Assembly (NCBI GenBank): GCA_018829425.1
Contig: JAHJUA010000052.1
Coordinates: 1-9,965 of the forward strand
Direction of reading: 5' to 3'
DNA length: 9,965 nucleotides
DNA from: Nanobdellota archaeon
Lineage (GTDB): Archaea; Nanobdellota; Nanobdellia; Pacearchaeales; GW2011-AR1
In this document: piece after piece, positions 5,721 to 9,965 of the stretch
How the letters are laid out: each line of letters starts with the position of its first letter
Position numbering within the stretch: position 1 is the stretch's first letter
The notes under the pieces: generated by a model
Told to the model about the DNA's origin: nothing
Database searches by the model: none
Seen by the model: the letters and a program-made list of their open reading frames with translations, nothing else
Translations under genes and position numbers: made by a program

Positions 5721-6242
5721 ATGGACTGTGAAAAATGTGGCCACAACTCTGATAGTGGTAGAGAAAAATTCGGCTCTCCTCTCTGCACGGTTTGCTTTCA
5801 TCTCGCACCGGAAGAGAAAGATTCTTTCTCAGAATATGTCGGTGAAAAAGTAGATGGCTCTCTCTTAGGAACATTCAGAAAACATTTCAATCCTGGTGAG
5901 AAGCAGAAGAAGGGGATGATAAAAAAAGCAATTCGCGGCGTAACAATGTCAAGAGCGCCCTTCGGTTACAAAATTGAAAAGGGAGAACTTGTTCCTGCTG
6001 AAAACTCAAGAGAGATTGAAGAAATATTTGAAGAGTTCCTTGACAATAAAGTGAGTTTGAGAAAGATCGCGGAAAAACATAAACTTTCAGTCAATGGTCT
6101 AAAAAAGATTCTTAGAAACTTCACATACATTGGAAAAATAAAATTCAACAATGAAATTTATGAAGGTAATCATCAAGAAATAATTTCTTCAACACTTTTT
6201 AATCACGTTCAGAACCAACTTGAGGCAAGAAAAATAAAATAA
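5721..6242 (+). CDS. Zinc-ribbon protein with serine-recombinase DNA-binding domain, no catalytic domain
   Basis: A 173-residue protein. Residues 3-25 hold two Cys pairs (C3-x2-C6 and C22-x2-C25), a probable zinc ribbon. Residues ~35-70 are charged and probably helical. From ~71 it matches the 'Recombinase' domain of large serine recombinases: RAPFGYKIEKGELVPAE (78-94), EIEEIFEEFLDNKVSLRKIA (98-117), helix-turn-helix-like VNGLKKILRNFTYIGKI (124-140) and the domain end EGNHQEIISSTLFNHVQNQL (148-167). The N-terminal resolvase domain with its nucleophilic serine is absent, and the frame is intact with its own leaderless promoter. It is therefore not simply a decayed recombinase. A DNA-binding regulator or nucleoid/recombination accessory role is inferred. 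No site-specific repeats or att-like sites are visible around it. Its stop abuts the uS9 stop. Confidence 0.75.
   Translation: MDCEKCGHNSDSGREKFGSPLCTVCFHLAPEEKDSFSEYVGEKVDGSLLGTFRKHFNPGEKQKKGMIKKAIRGVTMSRAPFGYKIEKGELVPAENSREIEEIFEEFLDNKVSLRKIAEKHKLSVNGLKKILRNFTYIGKIKFNNEIYEGNHQEIISSTLFNHVQNQLEARKIK
6227..6242 (-). terminator. Possible U-tract terminator of the ribosomal cluster
   Basis: Directly after the uS9 stop the minus strand reads TTATTTTATTTTTCTT, a strong archaeal-type T-tract. It is encoded by the A-rich final Lys codons of the convergent recombinase-like gene. Confidence 0.45.
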
Positions 6243-6647
6243 TTATCTCTTAGAACTTTGTCTGCTCTTTCTTGCTTTACTGTCTCCAGGCTTGTACGCT
6301 TCCTTTCTCCTCACATCTGAAACAAGAAGATTTCTATCGTAATCAAGGAACGCCTTTTCAACATTCTTATTTTTAGTAATCTCAACAATTGCTTTAGCGA
6401 GAGCAACTCGCGCAGCATCTATTTGCCCTTTTTCTCCACCACCATGAACATCTATTTCAACATCGAAGTTTATTTTTCCAAGAACATGTTCTGCAATTTT
6501 TAACGGCTCTTCAATTTTAAGCTTGTCTAAAAACTTGAAAATCTCATACGGTTTTTTGTTTATAGTTACTCTTCCTGTGCCTTCTGTAGCTATGGCTCTT
6601 GCGATCGCCCGTTTCCTTTTACCTGATGCTATTACTTTGATATTCAT
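6243..6647 (-). CDS. rps9: Small ribosomal subunit protein uS9
   Basis: A 134-residue 30S protein whose C-terminal tail reaches the P-site tRNA. Recognised by the N-terminal SGKRKRAIARA (8-18), GTGRVTINKKPYE, DVEIDVHGGGEKGQIDAARVAL (62-83) and the basic tail KARKSRQSSKR ending in the conserved Lys-Arg. The length is normal for archaea. Its ATG overlaps the uL13 stop by 4 bases (ATGA), giving translational coupling. It is the last gene of the minus-strand cluster. In many archaea rpoN, rpoK and S2 follow here, but in this window the convergent recombinase-like gene follows instead. Confidence 0.97.
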   Translation of the reverse strand: MNIKVIASGKRKRAIARAIATEGTGRVTINKKPYEIFKFLDKLKIEEPLKIAEHVLGKINFDVEIDVHGGGEKGQIDAARVALAKAIVEITKNKNVEKAFLDYDRNLLVSDVRRKEAYKPGDSKARKSRQSSKR

Positions 6648-7042
6648 TTTACTTTCCTTAGTTCTCTAACTTGAATCGACTTAGACTTTATTTCTTTTCC
6701 ACCAACAATCTTTTTTTCTTTTTCAAATTCAGGAGGAATTCCAACATAACATTTTATTCTTCCGAAAGCCACCTTTCCTCTTCCGAATCTGTGGTTGGGC
6801 ATCATTCCTCTTATGGCCCTCTTCACTATCATGTGAGAATTCCTAGAATGTTTGGGACCCTTTTGACCAGAACCAACTCTTCCTCTTTTTCTCTCAAAAT
6901 TCGCTTCTATGTCTACTTTATTTCCTGTGATTCTGACTTGTTCGCAGTTTACTATTGCAATCTCTTCTCCCTTTAGAGCTTCTTTAGCAACATAACTTGC
7001 AAGCCTTCCCATTACCGCATTTTTTCCATCTATTACTTTCAT
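6644..7042 (-). CDS. rpl13: Large ribosomal subunit protein uL13
   Basis: A 132-residue 50S protein. It shows the archaeal uL13 features: IDGKNAVMGRLASYVAKEAL near the N-terminus, VNCEQVRITGN, and SRNSHMIVKRAIRGMMPNHR followed by GRGKVAFGRIKCYVGIPPEFE. It lies between eL18 (one base between stop and start) and uS9 (4-base overlap), the standard archaeal order. There is no ribosome-binding site of note, so it probably relies on coupling. Confidence 0.97.
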   Translation of the reverse strand: MKVIDGKNAVMGRLASYVAKEALKGEEIAIVNCEQVRITGNKVDIEANFERKRGRVGSGQKGPKHSRNSHMIVKRAIRGMMPNHRFGRGKVAFGRIKCYVGIPPEFEKEKKIVGGKEIKSKSIQVRELRKVK

Positions 7043-7043
7043 T

Positions 7044-7415
7044 TTATTTTTTCAAAACCAGGACGCCTTTAGCTTCCGGATTTTTTTTAATTTCCTCGAT
7101 GATAGTTGAAGTTTGAATCTTTGACTTTAATAGTTTCTCTTTAGCTCTTTCTGAAAATCTGAGGGCGATAACTTTAACTTTTTTATTCAATTCTCCTCCA
7201 GAAAGGACTTTTCCAGAAACAACAACACTTTCACCGTCCTTAACTTTTTCTTCTATTTCACTCAAATTTAAATTTAAAGAATTTTTTCTTGGACCGGAAA
7301 GAATACCTGCAACTTCCATCCAACCTTTTGCCTTCTTAGCAGCAATCACAGTTTCAACTACACTTCCAGTTTTTTTTTGAAGCTGCTTTTCTATTTTTGT
7401 TTTTGTTTTAACCAT
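7044..7415 (-). CDS. rpl18e: Large ribosomal subunit protein eL18 (archaeal L18e)
   Basis: A 123-residue archaeal/eukaryotic-specific 50S protein. Conserved stretches are AKKAKGWMEVAGILSGPRKNSLNLNLSEIE (~27-56) and GESVVVSGKVLSGGELNKKVKVIALRFSERAKEKL (61-95). It opens the L18e-L13-S9 run. The 78 bases before it contain an AT-rich TATA candidate at 7475-7482, which would give a ~38-base leader. A weaker one at 7437-7444 lies at the 21-base leaderless spacing. An inverted repeat is also present. It may be driven by its own promoter, by read-through from the tRNA/DHH unit, or both. Confidence 0.97.
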   Translation of the reverse strand: MVKTKTKIEKQLQKKTGSVVETVIAAKKAKGWMEVAGILSGPRKNSLNLNLSEIEEKVKDGESVVVSGKVLSGGELNKKVKVIALRFSERAKEKLLKSKIQTSTIIEEIKKNPEAKGVLVLKK

Positions 7416-7445
7416 TTTTACTAACTAATAACAGAAGAATTTTCT

Positions 7446-7470
7446 CCTGCTAACGCGATTTACTCGCAGG
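7446..7470 (-). promoter_or_regulatory. Inverted repeat in the eL18 upstream region
   Basis: CCTGC (7446-7450) and GCAGG (7466-7470) can pair around a 15-base loop. An alternative stem, GCGA (7455-7458) with TCGC (7464-7467), is mutually exclusive with it. It could be a regulatory RNA hairpin if transcription reads through from the DHH gene, or a protein-binding site. Stems of 4-5 bp are weak evidence. Confidence 0.25.
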
Positions 7471-7474
7471 TACA

Positions 7475-7482
7475 TATTTTTA
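7475..7482 (-). promoter_or_regulatory. Possible TATA-like box for the eL18-uL13-uS9 run
   Basis: Minus-strand TAAAAATA, 59 bases before the eL18 ATG, would start a transcript near 7452. A weaker box (GAAAATTC, 7437-7444) sits at the leaderless distance of 21 bases. Which one is used cannot be told from sequence. Confidence 0.35.
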
Positions 7483-7493
7483 GGATGATTTGC

Positions 7494-8525
7494 TTATTTA
7501 AAGGTTTTGATTCCCAATCTTTTCTTAAACTCAGCCAAATCCTTTTTCATAAAATGACCGCCAGCCGCAGGAACATGGCCGCCTCCATCAGCACTATCAA
7601 AACCTTCAATCAATTTCTTCACAAATTTATCACAATCAAACTTTTTGTCCTGTCTCCTAATGCTAACATTATAAAGATTTTTATAAGGACTAAGAAGAAC
7701 AAAAATCTTGTTTTGTTTTCCCATAGAAAGAATTGTACTCACAATTGAATTGATTTCAAATTTAGAATCAAACTCATAAAACCACCCCTCTTCGAAAGAT
7801 TCCTTTCCCTTTTCAAAATCCACTATGGCCTTATCAATTTCAGATTGAACTTCGTTGGCAAAATTCTCCAAATCTCCTATCTCGCCAAAGTTATCGCCAA
7901 TAGAATCATAAACTTTTTTTGGATTATCTTTGAAATAAATAAGCGCCATTGAAAGTGTTTTTTGCAATTCCCAAAACTTCCCACTCTTCCTAACATAACC
8001 GTTAACATGCTCCAAACTATCTCCATATTTCCTCATAACTTCATTCAACCATTTCTCTGATTTGATGTGGCAATAGTCTGAGATACATGAGCATGCAACA
8101 AGCCAGTCAAACTTTTCTAAATTTTTAATCTTTGAAAAAAGTTCATAGCATAAGTATCCTGCAGAATAACCATTTTCTCCTTTTATCAAAACCGTTTTTT
8201 CAGAGTTTAGGTCGTTGGTCTTATGGTGGTCAATTATCAAAACTTCTGCAAAATTTTCTAAAGCCGCAACAAAATTTTCATCCTTAATATAAATGTCTGT
8301 AAAAATAATTTTCTCAACTCCGGCAGATTTCAGTTCTTCTGCTAGCTCAATATTCAAGTCAGTATAACCCACAAATCTCAAAAGGTCCGCATTAAAAACC
8401 TCATTAGCTATTTTTGCAGAGGTAATTCCATCAAGATCAGTGTGACTTATCAAAGCAATCTTTTTGCCTTTCGATTCCGAAACAAATTTCAAAAATCTTT
8501 CTTCAGTTCCTAGTTCTAATTTCAT
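7494..8525 (-). CDS. DHH/DHHA1 phosphoesterase (archaeal RecJ-like)
   Basis: A 343-residue metal-dependent phosphoesterase of the DHH superfamily, related to archaeal RecJ/GAN nucleases and to pAp/oligonucleotide phosphatases. Visible metal ligands are motif I SHTDLDG with H28, D30 and D32; motif II D77 in FTD; motif III D99-H100-H101 in IIDHHK; and motif IV D150 in CSCISD. The C-terminal DHHA1 substrate-binding motif is GGGHVPAAGG (314-323). All catalytic residues seem present, so it should be active. Archaeal relatives act on single-stranded DNA or RNA ends in replication/repair or RNA decay, and sequence alone does not decide which. The ATG is only one base beyond the tRNA-Leu(AAG) 3' end, so there is no room for a leader or ribosome site. 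It is unusual to find this gene between the tRNA-Leu genes and L18e. Confidence 0.9.
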   Translation of the reverse strand: MKLELGTEERFLKFVSESKGKKIALISHTDLDGITSAKIANEVFNADLLRFVGYTDLNIELAEELKSAGVEKIIFTDIYIKDENFVAALENFAEVLIIDHHKTNDLNSEKTVLIKGENGYSAGYLCYELFSKIKNLEKFDWLVACSCISDYCHIKSEKWLNEVMRKYGDSLEHVNGYVRKSGKFWELQKTLSMALIYFKDNPKKVYDSIGDNFGEIGDLENFANEVQSEIDKAIVDFEKGKESFEEGWFYEFDSKFEINSIVSTILSMGKQNKIFVLLSPYKNLYNVSIRRQDKKFDCDKFVKKLIEGFDSADGGGHVPAAGGHFMKKDLAEFKKRLGIKTFK

Positions 8526-8526
8526 A

Positions 8527-8610
8527 TGCGGGAGACAGGATTCGAACCTGCGTAAGCACTAAGCTACAAGAGCCTTAATCTTGCCCGTTTGACCACTCCG
8601 GCACTCCCGC
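8527..8610 (-). tRNA. tRNA-Leu, anticodon AAG (A at wobble position)
   Basis: An 84-base class II tRNA. Acceptor stem GCGGGAG/CTCCCGC, discriminator A at 8527, no encoded CCA, long variable arm TAGCTTAGTGCTTAC and T-loop TTCGAAT, all as expected of tRNA-Leu. The anticodon stem CAAGA/TCTTG is perfect and encloses the 7-base loop TTAAGGC, giving U33, anticodon A34-A35-G36 (8574-8576) and G37. Aligned to the neighbouring tRNA-Leu the numbering is unambiguous. AAG reads CUU, but archaea normally use GAG. The loop differs from a standard Leu(GAG) loop by one G-to-A change. There is no intron. It lies 69 bases after tRNA-Leu(CAA) and one base before the DHH start codon. Confidence 0.93.
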
Positions 8611-8644
8611 TCGTAAGGAAACCTATGCTTCCTCGACACTCAAC

Positions 8645-8658
8645 CTTCTTTAAATTAC
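8645..8658 (-). promoter_or_regulatory. AT-rich element before tRNA-Leu(AAG), possible TATA box
   Basis: The minus strand reads AATTTAAAGAAGG in this stretch, with its AT centre about 40 bases from the tRNA 5' end. That would leave a ~15-base 5' leader for RNase P. It may simply be spacer in a tandem tRNA transcript. Confidence 0.3.
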
Positions 8659-8679
8659 TGTTCAAGGCTAATGTGTCCA

Positions 8680-8763
8680 TGCGGGTGAAAGGATTCGAAC
8701 CTTCGTAAGCACTAAGCTAACAGATTTTGAGTCTGTCCCGTTTGACCACTCCGGCACACCCGC
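8680..8763 (-). tRNA. tRNA-Leu, anticodon CAA
   Basis: An 84-base class II tRNA reading UUG. Acceptor stem GCGGGTG/CACCCGC, discriminator A at 8680, no encoded CCA. The anticodon stem ACAGA/TCTGT encloses loop CTCAAAA with C34-A35-A36 at 8727-8729. The D arm and the variable arm are identical, base for base, to the downstream tRNA-Leu(AAG), and the T loops match. Differences are confined to the anticodon arm, one acceptor pair and one T-stem pair. This suggests the pair arose by duplication or is homogenised by conversion. A tRNA-Leu beside the L18e gene is a long-standing archaeal arrangement. Confidence 0.96.
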
Positions 8764-8792
8764 GCAAATACTGACAAGAATACTAAAACAAT

Positions 8793-8808
8793 CTATTTTT
8801 AAAATATA
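8793..8808 (-). promoter_or_regulatory. TATA-like promoter element of the tRNA-Leu pair
   Basis: The minus strand reads GTATATTTTAAAAATA, just beyond the rpoD stop (8810). Its centre is about 37 bases from the tRNA 5' end at 8763, giving a predicted ~11-base 5' leader, as is normal for archaeal tRNA promoters. It could drive both tRNAs and the DHH gene. Confidence 0.5.
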
Positions 8809-8809
8809 C

Positions 8810-9529
8810 CTATGAAGCCTTAGAAGCTAACTTTCCAATCTCATTCAAATCTTTTTTCAAAGTTTCAACCGACTTCTTGAAGATATCGCTAACTCCTATT
8901 TGACCAAAACTCTCGACGGTGACCACAAGTTCGTCCTTGACTTCAACTTCTGCAGTCTCCCTTTTTTTGTTCGCGATTCCTTCACAGACATCTGCGATTT
9001 CTTCCACCCCATCGTCTCTTATTGTTATTTTATTTCCTTTCTCAACAATTTTTATTCCAGGGCAAACTCTTTTAACTTCTTCAAGAAATTCTTTATCTAA
9101 TGTTACCTCAGTCACATTCCTATAAAACATTAAACCTGGAGAAAATTTAGAATGTTCTGTGCCTGTGCCTTCTTTAGTTATCGCAGTAATGACCAGCTCT
9201 TGTCCTGAAGAAAGAAGAGTTATTGGTATTTCTTTGTAAACAACTTCAAAATCACCCTTAAAATCTCCAGAGAGAACAAATCCTTCTTTTTTTGTTTCGA
9301 GCTTTAGTTTGCCCCCACTTTTTCCTGAAGCTTTTGCCTTCAATGGAATGAGTCCGATTCTGTGAGCAATTGTTTCATCATAAAGTGCAGAATCATTCCT
9401 TGAGATTTCAACTTCATCAACAGCAGTTATTTGGATATGATTCACATATCTTCTTATTGAATTTGCAAGTGTCTCGCCAATTTCTGTGGTGAAAATTATT
9501 TTGTTTTCTGTTTTTTCTAGTTTATTCAT
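8810..9529 (-). CDS. rpoD: DNA-directed RNA polymerase subunit D (Rpo3)
   Basis: A 239-residue archaeal counterpart of Rpb3 and bacterial alpha, which with subunit L nucleates polymerase assembly. The alpha-like signature is clear: LANSIRRYVNHIQITAVDEVEI (21-42) and DETIAHRIGLIPL (51-63). The inserted domain 3, which in several archaea carries a ferredoxin-like 4Fe-4S cluster, is reduced here (~148-190). It has only two cysteines in the whole protein (C156 and C182), so a cluster is unlikely. The C-terminal dimerisation part resumes with VKDELVVTVESFG (197-209). Its ATG overlaps the stop of the 88-aa gene (ATGA, 9526-9529). This archaeal rpoD is unrelated to the bacterial sigma-70 gene of the same name. 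Confidence 0.96.
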   Translation of the reverse strand: MNKLEKTENKIIFTTEIGETLANSIRRYVNHIQITAVDEVEISRNDSALYDETIAHRIGLIPLKAKASGKSGGKLKLETKKEGFVLSGDFKGDFEVVYKEIPITLLSSGQELVITAITKEGTGTEHSKFSPGLMFYRNVTEVTLDKEFLEEVKRVCPGIKIVEKGNKITIRDDGVEEIADVCEGIANKKRETAEVEVKDELVVTVESFGQIGVSDIFKKSVETLKKDLNEIGKLASKAS

Positions 9530-9792
9530 TTTATTCTCAACTTTATTTTTTCTGCTTCTCGTCTAAGAGTTACATATTTCGCTCTTAACTCTCGTTTGTC
9601 ATATTGAGGGAGGTCATAAGTCTCAGCATCTTTGAGATACTCTTCTACTTTCTCAACCCTATGGTCAAATAGGATCTGAGCTTCAGGGGTCCTTCCCATA
9701 GTAACTGCTAATCCTTGAGTATCTTCTATCATTCCTTCTATCAACACCTTTAATCCTTCACGAATTTTTCTCATTCCATTGTTTTCTGCCAT
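9526..9792 (-). CDS. Unrecognised 88-aa charged helical protein between uS11 and rpoD
   Basis: An 88-residue soluble protein, rich in Glu, Lys and Arg and predicted mostly helical (EEYLKDAETYDLP, DKRELRAKYVTLRREAEK). It has no Cys, membrane segment or known motif, and I do not recognise a family. It is firmly embedded in the cluster: the start is 5 bases after the uS11 stop and the stop overlaps the rpoD ATG by 4 bases. A GGAGG (9804-9808) lies 11 bases before its ATG, within the last uS11 codons. In most archaea uS11 is followed directly by rpoD. Placement suggests a role with the ribosome or RNA polymerase, which is inference only. In-frame Met7 is an alternative start. Confidence 0.8.
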   Translation of the reverse strand: MAENNGMRKIREGLKVLIEGMIEDTQGLAVTMGRTPEAQILFDHRVEKVEEYLKDAETYDLPQYDKRELRAKYVTLRREAEKIKLRIK

Positions 9793-9797
9793 TTTAT

Positions 9798-9965
9798 TTA
9801 AGGCCTCCTTCCACGACGACCACCCTTCTTTTTCGGACCACCGCGAGGGAATCTTGTCATATCTAAAATGTTTAGTATTTTAAACCCTTCTCTCGAAATA
9901 CTCTTTACTATTGCGTTTGCCCCAGGTCCTGGTGCAGGGTTTCCTGTTTTCGCCCTAATTCTAAA
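9798..9965 (-). CDS. rps11: Small ribosomal subunit protein uS11 (C-terminal part, truncated by window)
   Basis: The last 55 codons of uS11, a 30S platform protein. The frame begins FRIRAKTGNPAPGPGANAIV, includes REGFKILNILDMTRFPRGG and ends in the basic tail KKKGGRRGRRP before TAA (9798-9800). PGPGA followed by an Ala/Ile helix, and the final GGRRGRR, are characteristic of the uS11 family. The N-terminal half lies beyond the window edge. Confidence 0.95.
   Translation of the reverse strand, partial: FRIRAKTGNPAPGPGANAIVKSISREGFKILNILDMTRFPRGGPKKKGGRRGRRP

Noticed and set aside
5627..6242. Mobile element around the recombinase-like gene
   Set aside because: No terminal inverted repeats, direct repeats, att-like core or tRNA-end duplication are visible, and base composition matches the neighbours.
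8572..8578. Reading the second tRNA-Leu as UAA rather than AAG
   Set aside because: This would put the anticodon at positions 33-35. The perfect 5-bp stem and alignment with the adjacent tRNA-Leu fix U33 and A34-A35-G36.
8616..8633. Short inverted repeat AGGAA/TTCCT just before tRNA-Leu(AAG)
   Set aside because: Five base pairs with an 8-base loop in a spacer is expected by chance. It could be an RNase P leader structure, but nothing supports a specific role.
1..9965. CRISPR array or other regularly spaced repeats
   Set aside because: No repeated unit of 20-40 bases with regular spacing was seen; the only long near-repeat is the tRNA-Leu pair.

Overview
This window looks like a compact, low-GC archaeal chromosome. 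The evidence is archaeal-type translation and transcription genes (uS11, RNA polymerase subunit D, eL18, uL13, uS9), an archaeal-style DHH/RecJ-like phosphoesterase, an RNA polymerase of archaeal subunit organisation, tRNA genes without an encoded CCA, and TATA-like boxes about 25 bases in front of start codons. Small genes, almost no intergenic space and a pair of half-size MgtE/SLC41 transporter genes fit a DPANN-type (Nanoarchaeota/Woesearchaeota/Pacearchaeota-like) genome. That placement is inference; a marker-gene tree would be needed to confirm it.

Layout. Bases 1-13 hold the first codons of a divergent minus-strand gene. A 53-residue membrane-protein gene (98-259) and a DEAD-box RNA helicase (290-1549) follow on the plus strand. 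The helicase stop abuts the stop of a convergent SlyD-like FKBP prolyl isomerase (1550-1999, minus). The next plus-strand run is two half-size MgtE cation-transporter genes (2098-3343), a 17-codon leader ORF (3396-3449), a small O6-alkylguanine-DNA alkyltransferase (3449-3838) and a 54-residue membrane protein (3840-4004). This run collides with a CstA-family transporter (4001-5626, minus). A leaderless plus-strand gene (5721-6242) encodes a zinc-ribbon protein carrying the DNA-binding part of large serine recombinases but no catalytic domain.

From 6243 to the end everything is on the minus strand. In transcription order it is uS11 (partial), an unrecognised 88-residue protein, Rpo3/RpoD, two tandem tRNA-Leu genes (anticodons CAA and AAG), a DHH phosphoesterase, eL18, uL13 and uS9. 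This is the conserved archaeal S11-rpoD-(tRNA-Leu)-L18e-L13-S9 cluster with two extra protein genes inserted.

The most interesting points are these. One tRNA-Leu has an A at the wobble position (AAG), which archaea normally avoid. The DHH gene begins one base after the 3' end of that tRNA. The recombinase-like protein lacks a catalytic domain. A leaderless mini-ORF overlaps the alkyltransferase start, and the alkyltransferase carries a G-rich insertion just before its active site. Seven ORF starts share a TATA-like octamer 20-21 bases upstream, which indicates widespread leaderless transcription. All three complete convergent gene pairs have zero or negative spacing between stops.
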